Origin: Endozoicomonas sp. 8E
GTDB taxonomy: Bacteria > Pseudomonadota > Gammaproteobacteria > Pseudomonadales > Endozoicomonadaceae
DNA length: 64,000 bases
Assembly (NCBI RefSeq): GCF_032883915.1
Contig: NZ_CP120717.1
Span: forward strand, 57,501-121,500
Direction of reading: 5' to 3'
Part shown: piece after piece, positions 10,734-21,119 of the stretch
Position numbering within the stretch: position 1 is the first letter of the stretch
Layout: each line of letters begins with the position of its first letter
Position numbers and translations under genes: made by a program
The notes under the pieces: model-generated
Told to the model about the DNA's origin: nothing
What the model saw: the letters and a program-made list of their open reading frames with translations, nothing else
The model's database searches: none

Positions 10734-10754
10734 GCCAAAAAGAATTTTTTGGCC
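10733..10754 (+). terminator. Hairpin at the end of the kinase-like gene
   Basis: GGCCAAAAA pairs with TTTTTGGCC around a very short loop, starting at the last base of the stop codon. The T-run is inside the stem, so it may stop transcription from either side (the next gene ends at 10818 on the minus strand). Confidence 0.45.
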
Positions 10755-10817
10755 TCGGAGTCAGAATGAAGGCTGGTTAGGTACTTATGTTTTATTTTTT
10801 ACCCGTTTCAACGATTG

Positions 10818-11732
10818 TCATTTAACACCACCTTCCTGACGATGACTCATTTCCAGTATGAGCTGATCTTTCTCTACCCAGAGATGATTAACCCATGCCT
10901 GAAAGTCATTTCGAAATTCAGCATCCTGCTGGTAGCTTCGACCTATGAAGGATTCCGGGATGGTTTGTTGTTCAAAATGGATACTGACGCTTGTAATTCG
11001 ACCACACAGGAAGTCCCAGAAGCCCAGCTGGTCTTTTTGATGATAAACAATGGTGATATTCAAAAGGGTTCTCACCTGCTCACCCAGTGCTCCGATGACG
11101 TAGCTGATACCGCCAGCACGAGGGTTCAGCAAATGTTTGAAGGGTGATGACTGCTTTTGGTGCTTTGCTTTGCTAAAACGGGTGCCTTCAAGGTAATTGA
11201 CGATGGATACCGGCATGGTTTTGAATTTTTCGCAGGCTTTAAGGGTATTTTCCAGATCTTTGCCACGTTTTTCCGGGTGCTTTTCAAGATAGGCTTTGCT
11301 GTAACGCTTCATAAACGGGAAGTCGAGAGCCCACCAACAGAGACCTATGACCGGAACGAAGATCAGCTCCTGTTTGAGAAAAAACTTCATCAGGGGGATT
11401 TTTCTGTTGAGCAGATGTTGCATCAGCAAAATATCAGCCCAGCTTTGATGGTTGGCAGTGACCAGGTAATAGCCATTGGGGTTCAGATCTTTCAGGCCGC
11501 TTATATTCAGATGAGTTCCTGATAGTGCTCTGATCCAGAGAGAGTTGATGCTGATCCACAGCTCCGCCAAAGAGTGGGCTATACGTCCCATAAGGCGACG
11601 AAAGCTTTTTAGAGGGACGATGAGTTTTAAGAGAGAAAAACAGAGCAGCGGCAGGCTGAGCAAAAGGGTGTTGATGATCAAAAGGGAGACAGATAAACAC
11701 CCTGTGACGTATTCTTTAAATCTACGGATCAT
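10818..11732 (-). CDS. PlsC-type acyltransferase (YihG-like)
   Basis: A 304-residue membrane-associated 1-acylglycerol-3-phosphate acyltransferase-type enzyme. The N-terminal 45 residues contain two hydrophobic segments. The catalytic HX4D motif is NHQSWAD (about residues 94-100), and the phosphate-binding motif is EGTRFS. Length and architecture fit the YihG subgroup, which tunes the acyl composition of phospholipids. It lies next to mutY in the same direction, 81 bases downstream, and may be read with it. Starts at ATG 11732. Confidence 0.85.
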   Translation of the reverse strand: MIRRFKEYVTGCLSVSLLIINTLLLSLPLLCFSLLKLIVPLKSFRRLMGRIAHSLAELWISINSLWIRALSGTHLNISGLKDLNPNGYYLVTANHQSWADILLMQHLLNRKIPLMKFFLKQELIFVPVIGLCWWALDFPFMKRYSKAYLEKHPEKRGKDLENTLKACEKFKTMPVSIVNYLEGTRFSKAKHQKQSSPFKHLLNPRAGGISYVIGALGEQVRTLLNITIVYHQKDQLGFWDFLCGRITSVSIHFEQQTIPESFIGRSYQQDAEFRNDFQAWVNHLWVEKDQLILEMSHRQEGGVK

Positions 11733-11813
11733 GTCGGACTTGGCATTGTTTCATTGGGGGTGCGTAGTTTAACTCGAAACTTTTTTCAACTCTAACCCGG
11801 TAATTTCAGCCTC

Positions 11814-12878
11814 CTATAGGCTCCTCCTGATTTTACTTAACAGTTTGCTGACCGGAGCTGCCAGCCCCAGCTTGGACGGTTGATCAGGTTGAAACCAGTG
11901 CCATCGATCGCCATCCGCTACAGCAGAGGCTCTGGCAGTAAAGGATTTGATCGGGGTGATATCCAGGTGATAATGGCTGAATGTGTGTCGAAATGACGGC
12001 CACTCTTCAAAATCTTGCAGACTCAATCCGGTCATGTTTTGAGCAGCTTCAGGCAGCACCTCGTCGATCTGGATTTCCGGAAACCCCCAAAGTCCTCCCC
12101 AAATACCCGTAGGGGGTCTTTTTTCCAATAGAACCTCTCCAAACTCGTTGATGACCATTAACATTCTTACTGATCGTTCCGGCTTGTCTTTTTTAGGTTT
12201 GGGCTCTGGGTAGCGGGTTTCTTCCCCAGCTTTATGGGCCAGACAATTCTGCTCTAACGGGCAAATCAGACAGGAAGGTTTGGTTCGGGTACAAATCATA
12301 GCGCCCAGATCCATCATCGCCTGAGTGTAATCAGCATTGCGATGATGTGGGGTATACTCTTCAGCAATACGCCAGAGTTGTTTTGCGACAGCGGACTGTC
12401 CGGTCCAGCCAGTAGTGGCCTGATAACGGGCCAGAACCCTTTTGACATTGCCATCCAGGATTGGAGCACGAATACCCATACTGATAGACGCTATCGCTCC
12501 GGCAGTGGATAAACCGATCCCGGGTAACTGAGTTAATTCATCAACAGAACGGGGAAACTCACCGGCAAAAGTGTCCATGACCATTTTTGCTGCCTTGTGC
12601 AGGTTTCTGGCTCTGCTGTAATACCCCAGCCCACTCCATAAATGCAGCACATCATCGATTTCCGCTGAAGCCAGGTCTGAAACCTTGGGAAATCGCGCCA
12701 TAAAGTTTTCAAAGTACGGAATAACGGTAGCGACCTGGGTCTGCTGTAGCATGACTTCGCTGATCCATACCCGGTAAGGATTGATGTTTTTCTGCCATGG
12801 CAGGTTCTTGCGTCCATGACCATCAAACCATTGGAGCACTTGCTGGCTGAAGGCTTCATTATTGCTATCTGGCGACAT
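11814..12878 (-). CDS. mutY: A/G-specific adenine DNA glycosylase MutY
   Basis: A 354-residue base-excision enzyme that removes adenine mispaired with 8-oxoguanine. Motifs include [10 protein letters not shown] (with the catalytic glutamate), [12 protein letters not shown] (helix-hairpin-helix) and [13 protein letters not shown] (catalytic aspartate). The iron-sulfur cysteines lie in [23 protein letters not shown]-like C-terminal domain that reads 8-oxoG follows. The ATG at 12878 ([10 protein letters not shown]) matches the usual distance to LPWQ; an upstream in-frame ATG at 12914 would add 12 residues. Neither start has a clear ribosome site. yggX, its usual partner, is not adjacent here. 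Confidence 0.93.
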   Translation of the reverse strand: MSPDSNNEAFSQQVLQWFDGHGRKNLPWQKNINPYRVWISEVMLQQTQVATVIPYFENFMARFPKVSDLASAEIDDVLHLWSGLGYYSRARNLHKAAKMVMDTFAGEFPRSVDELTQLPGIGLSTAGAIASISMGIRAPILDGNVKRVLARYQATTGWTGQSAVAKQLWRIAEEYTPHHRNADYTQAMMDLGAMICTRTKPSCLICPLEQNCLAHKAGEETRYPEPKPKKDKPERSVRMLMVINEFGEVLLEKRPPTGIWGGLWGFPEIQIDEVLPEAAQNMTGLSLQDFEEWPSFRHTFSHYHLDITPIKSFTARASAVADGDRWHWFQPDQPSKLGLAAPVSKLLSKIRRSL

Positions 12879-12914
12879 AAAGGGGAGTCTGGGGTTGAAA
12901 ATTGAGTCGTGCAT

Positions 12915-13224
12915 TCTACTATGAAAAGTGCAATGAAATGCCGCCGAATCTGATTTTAAAGAGTTTTTGTATCTGCTTGCACTGCGAAGAGGGAAACATG
13001 AACTTCTTTACTTTAACCCGATCATTTTTCTGTTGTGGGCTGTTTTTAGCTGAAGTGTATGGCCTCCTCAAGTATAAGATTTACTGATCATAATTATTTA
13101 AAAGTTTGAATTTTATTATTCTTTAAACAGGTTATTTTATTCATATACCTTTATAAAAGCTGCTCAAACAGCCATGTGCTTAAAAAGCCATGTGCGATGA
13201 CAGACACTCTCGGTAATAAGCAAG
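12915..13224. other. Intergenic stretch without a supported gene
   Basis: 310 bases between the divergent mutY and the TDT transporter. It is AT-rich, especially 13080-13170, and presumably holds the two divergent promoters. I see no clear hexamer pair, repeat or RNA. A 61-codon open frame at 12902-13087 lacks a ribosome site and family features. Confidence 0.4.
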
Positions 13225-14196
13225 ATGAATAAGACTGCAAATCCAGGTCGCACAGCTGGCTTGGTAACAAGACTAAGCCGTGTTCCCACTCCCCTTGGAG
13301 GCTTGGCTTTAGGTATTGCCAGCCTTGGCGCTGCCTGGTCTCTCGTCATGCCAGATCAGTCCCAGGGGCTGAAGTTAACCGCTGCTGTTATCGCCGCTAT
13401 CCTCGTCTTCAAGGTGATGCTGAAGTTTATTTTGCACCCGCATTTGATTCGTGAAGATCTTTCACACCCTGTCATCAGCAGTGTTATGCCAACCTGCGCC
13501 ATGGCGACTATGGTGATCGCCTCGGCACTCATGCCCGTTTCCGAAGTTGCGGCACGGTTTCTTTGGCTCGTAGCTGTGCTGACTCATCTGATATTGCTGG
13601 CAGGCTTTGTGACTCACAGGATTCGGGACTTTGATATTGAGCATATGGTGCCCAGTTGGTTCGTACCTCCCGTTGGTATTATAGTGGCTGCGGTCACCAG
13701 TACGGGTATGGGCTTTGAGTCGCTGGTCAGGGTGTTGTTTATCTTTGGAATGTTCTGCTATTTCGTAAAGCTGCCTATCATGTTCTATCGACTGATCTTC
13801 AAGAACACTATTCCTGATGCAGCGCTGCCTACTTTTGCCATTATGGGGGCTCCGGCCAGTCTGTCTCTGGCGGGATACCTGACCATCACTGATAACCCCA
13901 GCCTGATTATGATCAGTATTCTGACGCCACTGGCTATTTTTATGACGGCAATGGTATACATGGCTTTCATTAAACTGCTCAGATTGCCATTTTCACCGGG
14001 CTATGCAGCCTTCACCTTTCCAATGGTGATTGGTGCCACAGCGCTGCTTAAGCTGGAGAGCAAGGTAAATGGTGTCTTTGCTGATCTCTTTTTTCAGCTG
14101 GGGCTCATTGAACTCTGGGTGGCTACCGCCATTGTGACTTATGTCGTTATTCGCTATACCCTCTTTTACCTGAAGCCCAGCCCACAAATGGCATAA
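13225..14196 (+). CDS. TDT / SLAC1-type (TehA-like) membrane transporter
   Basis: A 323-residue protein with about ten membrane segments. The N-terminal VPTPLGGLALGIASLGAAW is the typical first segment of the tellurite-resistance/dicarboxylate transporter (TDT) family, which includes TehA and plant SLAC1 anion channels. The segment MPTCAMATMVIASALM (about residues 88-103) fits the second family helix. The family conducts anions or exports organic acids; the substrate here cannot be told. A strong terminator follows, so it is a single-gene unit. Confidence 0.85.
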   Translation: MNKTANPGRTAGLVTRLSRVPTPLGGLALGIASLGAAWSLVMPDQSQGLKLTAAVIAAILVFKVMLKFILHPHLIREDLSHPVISSVMPTCAMATMVIASALMPVSEVAARFLWLVAVLTHLILLAGFVTHRIRDFDIEHMVPSWFVPPVGIIVAAVTSTGMGFESLVRVLFIFGMFCYFVKLPIMFYRLIFKNTIPDAALPTFAIMGAPASLSLAGYLTITDNPSLIMISILTPLAIFMTAMVYMAFIKLLRLPFSPGYAAFTFPMVIGATALLKLESKVNGVFADLFFQLGLIELWVATAIVTYVVIRYTLFYLKPSPQMA

Positions 14197-14205
14197 CCTG
14201 AACAG

Positions 14206-14246
14206 AAAATGACTGGCTTGATCCTTGTATTCTGCCAGTCTTTTTT
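14206..14246 (+). terminator. Terminator of the TDT transporter gene
   Basis: GACTGGC (14211-14217) pairs with GCCAGTC (14234-14240) and is followed at once by six T residues. It isolates the paralogue array downstream from read-through. Confidence 0.88.
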
Positions 14247-14363
14247 CAGGAGTATACTTATGATCCTCTCTCAACGATCAACTTCTGGAGTGTATTCTGG
14301 TTTGGCTGTTAATCCCCGTAGACTGTTATCAAACACGAAAGCTGTCATTACTGGCATGGTTGT

Positions 14364-14391
14364 GGAATTTTTTTGGAATATAACAGTCTAA
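14364..14391 (+). promoter_or_regulatory. Sigma-E-type promoter, paralogue 1
   Basis: GGAATTT, a spacer of exactly 16 bases, then TCTAA. This matches the RpoE/AlgU consensus (GGAACTT, 16, TCTRA) with one change in the -35 box. The same elements and spacing occur before each of the other three copies. The start codon is 46 bases downstream. Confidence 0.6.
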
Positions 14392-14436
14392 AACATAAGT
14401 AGCTGAGAAAATTAAATACGGTCAATGGAGTGACCT

Positions 14437-16521
14437 ATGAATATAAACACTACCAGAACAAATACTCACGTGCTCTATGAAAGCAGTCTTGCTAAAGAAG
14501 ATGTTGATGAGAGTTTTGATTCAGAGCAGAGAGAAGTCAAGAGCTTCTCAAAAAAACGATGGGCTCAAGATAAATCCTCTGCATTGATAAAGCGGATACG
14601 AGGGCTCGGTTGTATTCTGACAGATTGTTGTCATCGAAAGGCTAGTCAGAGTATTCCCGAGAGAAAAGTTTGCCATTGGGTTACCACTGATGGTTTTGAG
14701 GCCCTGGATGAAGCAAGAGACAGAGTGAGTGAGACGTTTACCGCAGAGGAAGTGGCTAAACGTTTTCGAAATACTATTGAAAACCTTATACATACGCTGC
14801 GATACGACGAAATCGCAATGGAATATCATGAAGATGATCAAAGAGAAAAAGTAACAGGAATTTTCATCGACTTTATTTTATGCCAGGAAGGTCTGGTTCA
14901 TGATCGGTGTTTTACTGTTGAAAGCAGTGCCGATAAATATGTGGCGGGTAAAACCATGAGCCAGGAGCGGATTAAAGAGATAGAGTCTTGCCTGAATGTT
15001 ATTTTTACCGAACAGGCAGCAGAGGCATCAAAATTTGATAAGTCCAGCTTACGTTATAGCCTGGGTGACATGCTGGTTGATTATCTAAACAAAAAAGAGA
15101 AGGTACCGGATGATGTTACCCCAAAGATTAAGGTTACACATGATTTTCATATTTATGAGATTACTTACAAGAAATTGCTGAAAGAGATATATCCATTTTT
15201 TCAAACCCTTCTTGCTGGAAAAGGCTTTTTTTCTGAGTTAGGTTTGGTGTTTAATTGTGCCGCAAAATACAGACAGGAATTGATTGATAGTGCTTGTGTA
15301 CCGTGTAAAACCGGCAATTTGTTAACTATTGGTCTGCGCCTTAGCAAAAGTGATGTGAGAGAGTATTTTAATCGACATGTTATGGATGTTATTTTTTCCG
15401 GACGCTGTGATGGTATTGTCAGTGCTATGTTTGATAGCTGTTCTCTAACTGACAATGAAGCGGAACCAGCAAACAGACCAAACCTTAAATTGGGTGAAGA
15501 ACTTGAATATGATGTAAAAAATAAATTTTCCCGTACACAAGGTCGGCTTTGTAATGGTTTTTCATCTCGACTCAAAGAAAAAGGGATGGTTTTGCAAGCT
15601 TCCAATGACAAACGTGGTCCACACTTTGGCTTTGATAATAGCTTTACCGTAGTCTCTTTTTATGACTCAGAGGATTGGTTTGAAATAAACTGCACGCCTT
15701 ATCATACTGATGATCAACGCGCAAAACTATCATTTCAGAAGGTCATTGAAGCTACTGACTCAATGCGCAAGGAAGGATTGATTGATTATAGCTCCGGGCA
15801 TAAACACGTTGATGCTATGAGTGCCACTGAGGGTGATACCAGCGTGCTTCTGGCGATGGAGTCTGAGATCCAGCGAAATCCTTTTTTGCTGAGAGCGTTT
15901 GGAAATAATGATCGTATCCTGGAGGACGATGAGGCTAGATGGTATAAAACATTTGCTGATTACAATCCAGACACAAAACCTTTTGCCGTAAAGCGGTTAA
16001 ATAGAATCATTGACCGATATAATAAAAAAATAGAAGAAAATTATACTGAAAAGCCAAGCCATAAAGTGAGCACTGATTCGGAAAACAAAGACAGACTTGA
16101 AGAATTTGCGCATTTTTATAGCCAACTTGTTCATATGACGACTATACAAAAGGGAATTGGTTTCATTGGTGGCGATATAATGGGAAAGTTTATGGCTATG
16201 TCTTTGTTGCATATTACCGGAGCAAGTGGAGTCAACAAGTTATCTACGCTGGAGTTTCGTTTTTTCCGTTGCCCGAAATCAGTACAGGAAATTGAGTTGA
16301 TTAATCAATTCTTACAAGCCTGGTTTCAATACATTCATCAGTGCAGGAAAGATAAAATTCCTTTGCAGCCTGTCCCTGAAGATATTCAATCCTCTAAAGA
16401 CTACACGGCAGCTGAAGTTCAGCTAAAAACCATTGATTACCTCAGTAAACTAGGGCTGAATCCGGAGCATTATCGCTGTTTTTGGGGCGAAGTAAGAGAT
16501 ATTCCGTCAGCGACCGATTGA
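14437..16521 (+). CDS. Amidoligase-like protein, tandem paralogue 1 of 4
   Basis: A 694-residue soluble protein with a polar, probably disordered N-terminus and no signal peptide. A conserved N-terminal block FIDFILCQEGLVHDR lies at residues 143-157. The C-terminal half shows, in order, GEELEYD (353-359), WFEINCTPYH (414-423), SGHKHVDAMS (453-462), NPFLLRAFGNNDR (481-493) and TLEFRFFRCP (604-613). I read these as the GxExE, E-x-SP, HxH and TxEFR elements of the glutamine-synthetase/GCS2/amidoligase fold, which couples ATP hydrolysis to amide-bond formation. That is inference from motif order; I know no named family for the whole protein. GGAG lies seven bases before the ATG. It is the most divergent at the extreme N-terminus and the first of the array. 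Confidence 0.7.
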   Translation: MNINTTRTNTHVLYESSLAKEDVDESFDSEQREVKSFSKKRWAQDKSSALIKRIRGLGCILTDCCHRKASQSIPERKVCHWVTTDGFEALDEARDRVSETFTAEEVAKRFRNTIENLIHTLRYDEIAMEYHEDDQREKVTGIFIDFILCQEGLVHDRCFTVESSADKYVAGKTMSQERIKEIESCLNVIFTEQAAEASKFDKSSLRYSLGDMLVDYLNKKEKVPDDVTPKIKVTHDFHIYEITYKKLLKEIYPFFQTLLAGKGFFSELGLVFNCAAKYRQELIDSACVPCKTGNLLTIGLRLSKSDVREYFNRHVMDVIFSGRCDGIVSAMFDSCSLTDNEAEPANRPNLKLGEELEYDVKNKFSRTQGRLCNGFSSRLKEKGMVLQASNDKRGPHFGFDNSFTVVSFYDSEDWFEINCTPYHTDDQRAKLSFQKVIEATDSMRKEGLIDYSSGHKHVDAMSATEGDTSVLLAMESEIQRNPFLLRAFGNNDRILEDDEARWYKTFADYNPDTKPFAVKRLNRIIDRYNKKIEENYTEKPSHKVSTDSENKDRLEEFAHFYSQLVHMTTIQKGIGFIGGDIMGKFMAMSLLHITGASGVNKLSTLEFRFFRCPKSVQEIELINQFLQAWFQYIHQCRKDKIPLQPVPEDIQSSKDYTAAEVQLKTIDYLSKLGLNPEHYRCFWGEVRDIPSATD

Positions 16522-16682
16522 ATGTAAAACTCAGGTTGAGTACTTATAGTGTCATTTTTAATGCTGGCACTATGGTAATTGGCCCACAACCCCTTGATTT
16601 ACTTCACTTCTTCTGAATCATTCCATCCCGGTCATCAGCCTCATGCAGCAGGCCAGCACTGAGTAATATGAATCATCGTTCT

Positions 16683-16710
16683 GGAATTTTTTTACAAATT
16701 AATAGTCTAA
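16683..16710 (+). promoter_or_regulatory. Sigma-E-type promoter, paralogue 2
   Basis: GGAATTT, 16 bases, TCTAA, in a 234-base intergenic region that is clearly homologous to those before copies 3 and 4. The ATG is 46 bases downstream. Confidence 0.6.
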
Positions 16711-16755
16711 AGCACTAGAGCATTAAAGAATTAAATCTGTTCAATAGAGGGATTT

Positions 16756-18828
16756 ATGGATATAAATACAACAAAAACAGATAGTTACGAATTTCATAAA
16801 AGCGGCCTTGCTGAAAAGACTGATGAAAGTTTTGATTCAGAACAGATAGTTTTCAAAAGTTTTTCAATAAAGCTACAGGTTGAGGATACATCTTCCGCAC
16901 CGGTAGAGAAGGTACGAGGGCTCGGCACTATTGCGCCGGGTTTCGGCCATCAGATTGCCAATCAAACTATTCCTGAGCGAAAAGTTTCCCATTGGGTTGC
17001 TTCTGATGATTGTGAGGCCATAAATGCAGCCGAAGTCAGCGAGACGTTTACCCCAGAGGAAGTGGCTGGGCATTTCCGAGCTACCATTGAAAACCTCAGG
17101 CATTCACCGATAAACGAAAAAATCACAAGGGAAAGCTATGAATATAATCAAACAAACGAATTAACAGAGATTTTTATCGATTTTATTTTATGTCGGGAAG
17201 GTCTGGTCCATGATCGGTGTTTTACTGTTGAATGCAGCCCTGATAAATACGTGGCGGGTAAAACCATGAGTCAGGGGCGGGTTGAAGAGATAAAGTCTTT
17301 CCTGAATGCTATTTTTAGCGAATGGGAAGCAGAGGGATCGAAAACTTATTGGCCAAGAGTACATTATGGTTTGGAGGACATGCTGGTTGATTATCTTAAA
17401 AAAAAGGAAAACGTACAGGATGATGTTGCGCCAAAGATTGTGTCCTCTGGTAACTTTTGGCATAAAATCAGGTTCGAGAAATTACTGAAGGAGATATATC
17501 CATTTTTTCAAATCCTTCTTGATGGCAGAGGCTTTTTTTCTGAGTTCGGTGTTGTCTTTAATTTTTTCGTAAAATTCAAGCAGGAACTGGTTGATAGTGC
17601 GCGTGAACCTTGTAGAACTAACAAGTTAATCATCGCTCTGCGCGAGAACAGAAGTCATATGAGAGAGTATTTTAATCGACATGTTCTGGATGTTATTTTT
17701 TCCGGGCACTGTGATGGCATTGTTAATGCCATGTTTAGTGACTCCTCTTTTGGGACTGACAATGAAGCGAAGCCGTCAAACAGATCAAAACTTAAATTGG
17801 GTGAAGAGCTTGAATATGATATTAAAAATGACCTTTCCCGTACACGGGGTCGGCTTTGTAATATTTTCTCATCTCTACTAAAAGAAAAAGGGATGAGTGA
17901 TCAGGCTATCGCTGACCAACGTGGTGTGCACTATGGTTTTGATGATCGCTTTACCGTAGTCTCTTTTTATGACTCGTCGGCGTGGTTTGAAATAAATTGT
18001 ACGCCTTACCATCCTGATGATGAACGCGCGAAATTATCTTTTGAGAAGGTGATTGAAGTGATTGATTCAATGCGTAACAAAGGATTGATTGATTATAGTT
18101 CCGGGCATAAACACGTCGATGCCTTGAGTGCTACTCAGGGTGATGCCGGTGTGCTTTTGGCGATGGAGTCTGAGATCCAGCGAAATCCTTTTTTGCTGAG
18201 GGCGTTTGGAAATAATGATCGTATCCTGCAAAAAAATGAAGCCAGATGGTACAAAACATTTGCTGATTACAATCCGGACACAAAACCATTTGCCGTAAAG
18301 CGGTTAAATAGAATCATTGACCTATACAATAAAAAAATAGAAGAAAATCATACTGGAAAGCCAGGCCATAAAGGGAGCACTGATTGGGAAAAAAAAGAGA
18401 GACTTGAGCAATTTGCCCATTTCTACAGCCAGCTTGTTCATATGACGACTATACAGAAGGGGCTTGGTTATATTGATGTTGATATTATGGAAAAGTATAT
18501 GGCTATGTCTTTGTTGCATATCACCGGAGCAAACAGAGTCAACAAATTATCAACGCTGGAATTTCGTTTTTTCCGCTGCCCGAAAACAGTACAGGAAATT
18601 GACTTGATTAACCAATTTTTACAAGCCTGGTTTGGCTACATTCATCAGTGCAGAAAGGATAAAATTCCTTTGCAGCCTGTCCCGGAAGATATTAAATCCT
18701 GCAAAGACTATACGGCAGCTGAAGTTCAGCTGAAAACCATAGAATACCTCAGTAAATTAGGGCTGAATCCGGAAGAGTATCGCTGCTTTTGGGGTGAAGT
18801 AAGGGATAATCCTTCAGCGCCTGATTGA
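16756..18828 (+). CDS. Amidoligase-like protein, tandem paralogue 2 of 4
   Basis: A 690-residue protein closely related to the copies on both sides. All putative catalytic blocks are kept: GEELEYD, WFEINCTPYH, SGHKHVDALS, NPFLLRAFGNNDR and TLEFRFFRCP. The stretch after IHQCRKDKIPLQPVPEDI is nearly identical to copy 3. Differences concentrate in the N-terminal 300 residues. The ATG at 16756 follows GAGGGA at five bases. No membrane segment or signal peptide. The function is inferred only by fold-level motifs, as for copy 1; an intact reading frame in all four copies argues that they are under selection. Confidence 0.7.
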   Translation: MDINTTKTDSYEFHKSGLAEKTDESFDSEQIVFKSFSIKLQVEDTSSAPVEKVRGLGTIAPGFGHQIANQTIPERKVSHWVASDDCEAINAAEVSETFTPEEVAGHFRATIENLRHSPINEKITRESYEYNQTNELTEIFIDFILCREGLVHDRCFTVECSPDKYVAGKTMSQGRVEEIKSFLNAIFSEWEAEGSKTYWPRVHYGLEDMLVDYLKKKENVQDDVAPKIVSSGNFWHKIRFEKLLKEIYPFFQILLDGRGFFSEFGVVFNFFVKFKQELVDSAREPCRTNKLIIALRENRSHMREYFNRHVLDVIFSGHCDGIVNAMFSDSSFGTDNEAKPSNRSKLKLGEELEYDIKNDLSRTRGRLCNIFSSLLKEKGMSDQAIADQRGVHYGFDDRFTVVSFYDSSAWFEINCTPYHPDDERAKLSFEKVIEVIDSMRNKGLIDYSSGHKHVDALSATQGDAGVLLAMESEIQRNPFLLRAFGNNDRILQKNEARWYKTFADYNPDTKPFAVKRLNRIIDLYNKKIEENHTGKPGHKGSTDWEKKERLEQFAHFYSQLVHMTTIQKGLGYIDVDIMEKYMAMSLLHITGANRVNKLSTLEFRFFRCPKTVQEIDLINQFLQAWFGYIHQCRKDKIPLQPVPEDIKSCKDYTAAEVQLKTIEYLSKLGLNPEEYRCFWGEVRDNPSAPD

Positions 18829-18976
18829 ATGCAAAGCTCAGGTTATGAATTTTAAAGTCAGTTTTAATGCTGGCGTGAGGGTTCAACCCCTTCATTTATT
18901 TCACCTCTGCTGAATCATTCCATCTCGATCAACAGCCTCACGTAGCGGGTCAGCGAGTAATATTAATCATCGTTCC

Positions 18977-19004
18977 GGAATTTTTTCAGAAATTAATAGT
19001 CTAA
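18977..19004 (+). promoter_or_regulatory. Sigma-E-type promoter, paralogue 3
   Basis: GGAATTT, 16 bases, TCTAA. The spacer TTTCAGAAATTAATAG is identical to that of copy 4, showing recent common origin of the promoter segment. The ATG is 46 bases downstream. Confidence 0.6.
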
Positions 19005-19049
19005 TGCACTCAAGCTTTAAAGAATTTAATGTGTTCAATAGAGGGATTT

Positions 19050-21119
19050 ATGAATACAAACACCACCAAAACAGATACTTACGGATTTCATAAAAGCAGC
19101 CCCGTTGAAAAGACTGATGAAAGTTTTGATTCAGAACAGAAAGTATCCAAAAGTTTTTCAAGAAAGCTAAAGTTTGAGGATACATCCTCCGCACCGCTTG
19201 AGAAGATACGAGAGCTTGGCTCTATTGCGCCAGGCTGCAGCCATACGATTGCCAATCAGACTATTCTCGAGCGAAAAGTTTCCCACTGGGTTACTTCTGA
19301 TGATTGTGAAGCCATAAATGTAGCCAGAGTCAACGGGACGTTTACCGCTGAGGAAGTGGCTGAGCGTTTCCGGACTAGCATTGAAAACCTTATACATTCA
19401 GTGATATACAAAAAAATCACAAGTGAAGGCTATGAATACGATCATGTAGACGTATTAACAGAGATTTTTATCGATTTTATATTATGTCAGGAAGGTCTGG
19501 TCCATGATCGGGCTTTTACTCTTGAAAGCAGCCCCGATAAATACGTGGCGGGTAAAACCATGAGCCAGGAGCGGGCTGCAGAGATAGAGTCTTTCCTGAA
19601 TGCTATTTTTACCGATTGGGCAATAGAGGAATCAAAAGCTTATAAGCCCAGAATGCGTTATGGTCTGGAGGAAATGCTGGTTGATTATCTTAAAAAAAAG
19701 GAAAACGAACTGGATGATGTTACCCCAAAGATTGTGTCTTTTGATAACTCTTGGCATGAAATCAGGTTCGAGAGATTACTAAAGCAGACATATCCATTTT
19801 TCGTAATCCTTCTTAATGGAGAAGGCCTTTTTACTGAGTTCTGTATCATCTTTAAATTTGTCGTAAAATTCAGGCAGGAACTGGTTGATAGTGCACGTAA
19901 ACCTTGTAGAGCCAATCAGTTAATCATTGGTCTGCGCGAGAACAGAAGTAATATGAGAGAGTATTTTAATCGACATGTTATGGATGTTATTTTTTCCCGG
20001 CGCTGTGATGGTATTGTCAATGCCATGTTTGATGACTCCTGTTTTGGGATTGACAATGAAGCGAAGCCGTCAAACAGATTAAACCTTAAATTGGGTGAAG
20101 AGCTTGAATATGATGTTAAAAATGAAGATTCGGATACAGAGGGTCGACTTTGTAATATTTTTTCATCTCTACTAAATGAAACAGGAATGAGTAGTCGCAC
20201 TATTGACAGACGTGGTATACGCCATGGTTTTGATGATCGTTTTACCGTAGTCTCTTTTTATGACTCGTTGAAGTGGTTTGAAATAAATTGCACGCCTTAC
20301 CATCCTGATGATGAACGCGCGAAATTATCTTTTGAGAAGGTGATTGAAGTGATTGATTCAATGCGTAACTTAGGATGGATTGACTATAGCTCCGGGCATA
20401 AACACGTCGATGCCTTGAGTGCTACCCAGGGTGATACTGGTGTACTTCTGGCGATGGAGTCTGAGGTCCAGCGAAATCCTTTTTTGTTGAGGGCGTTTGG
20501 AAATAATGATCGTATCCTGCAGAGAAATGAAGCTCAATGGTACAAAACATTTGCTGATTACAATCCAGACACAAAACCATTTGCCGTAGAGCGGTTAAAC
20601 AGGATCATTGAACGATACAATAAAAAAATAGAAGAAAATCATACTGAAAAGCCAAACCATAAAGGGAGCACTCATTCAGAAAAAAAAGAGAGGCTAGAGC
20701 AATTTGCACATTTTTATAGCCAGCTTGTTCATATGACGACTATACAAAAGGGACTTGGTCCTATTGATTCCCATGTAATGCAAAAGTACATGGCTATGTC
20801 TTTGTTGCATATTACCGGAGCACACAGAGTCAACAGGTTATCAACGCTGGAATTTCGTTTTTTCCGTTGCCCGAAAACGGTACAGGAAATTGAATTGATT
20901 AATCAATTTTTACAAGCCTGGTTTGGCTACATTCATCAGTGCAGAAAGGATAAAATTCCTTTGCAGCCTGTCCCTGAAGATATTAAATCCTGCAAAGACT
21001 ATACGGCAGCTGAAGTTCAGCTTAAAACCATTGAATACCTCAGTAAATTAGGGCTGAATCCGGAGGAGTATCGCTGCTTTTGGGGTGAAGTAAGGGATAT
21101 TCCGTCAGCGACCGATTGA
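19050..21119 (+). CDS. Amidoligase-like protein, tandem paralogue 3 of 4
   Basis: A 689-residue protein. The ATG at 19050 (MNTNTTKTD) follows GAGGGA at five bases and lines up with the starts of the other copies, so the seven extra codons upstream in the open frame are rejected. It keeps GEELEYD, WFEINCTPYH, SGHKHVDALS, NPFLLRAFGNNDR and TLEFRFFRCP. It is closest to copy 2, with near identity in the last 120 residues. The end of its coding sequence and its 3' flank are partly duplicated downstream of the RING gene (see 21745). Confidence 0.7.
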   Translation: MNTNTTKTDTYGFHKSSPVEKTDESFDSEQKVSKSFSRKLKFEDTSSAPLEKIRELGSIAPGCSHTIANQTILERKVSHWVTSDDCEAINVARVNGTFTAEEVAERFRTSIENLIHSVIYKKITSEGYEYDHVDVLTEIFIDFILCQEGLVHDRAFTLESSPDKYVAGKTMSQERAAEIESFLNAIFTDWAIEESKAYKPRMRYGLEEMLVDYLKKKENELDDVTPKIVSFDNSWHEIRFERLLKQTYPFFVILLNGEGLFTEFCIIFKFVVKFRQELVDSARKPCRANQLIIGLRENRSNMREYFNRHVMDVIFSRRCDGIVNAMFDDSCFGIDNEAKPSNRLNLKLGEELEYDVKNEDSDTEGRLCNIFSSLLNETGMSSRTIDRRGIRHGFDDRFTVVSFYDSLKWFEINCTPYHPDDERAKLSFEKVIEVIDSMRNLGWIDYSSGHKHVDALSATQGDTGVLLAMESEVQRNPFLLRAFGNNDRILQRNEAQWYKTFADYNPDTKPFAVERLNRIIERYNKKIEENHTEKPNHKGSTHSEKKERLEQFAHFYSQLVHMTTIQKGLGPIDSHVMQKYMAMSLLHITGAHRVNRLSTLEFRFFRCPKTVQEIELINQFLQAWFGYIHQCRKDKIPLQPVPEDIKSCKDYTAAEVQLKTIEYLSKLGLNPEEYRCFWGEVRDIPSATD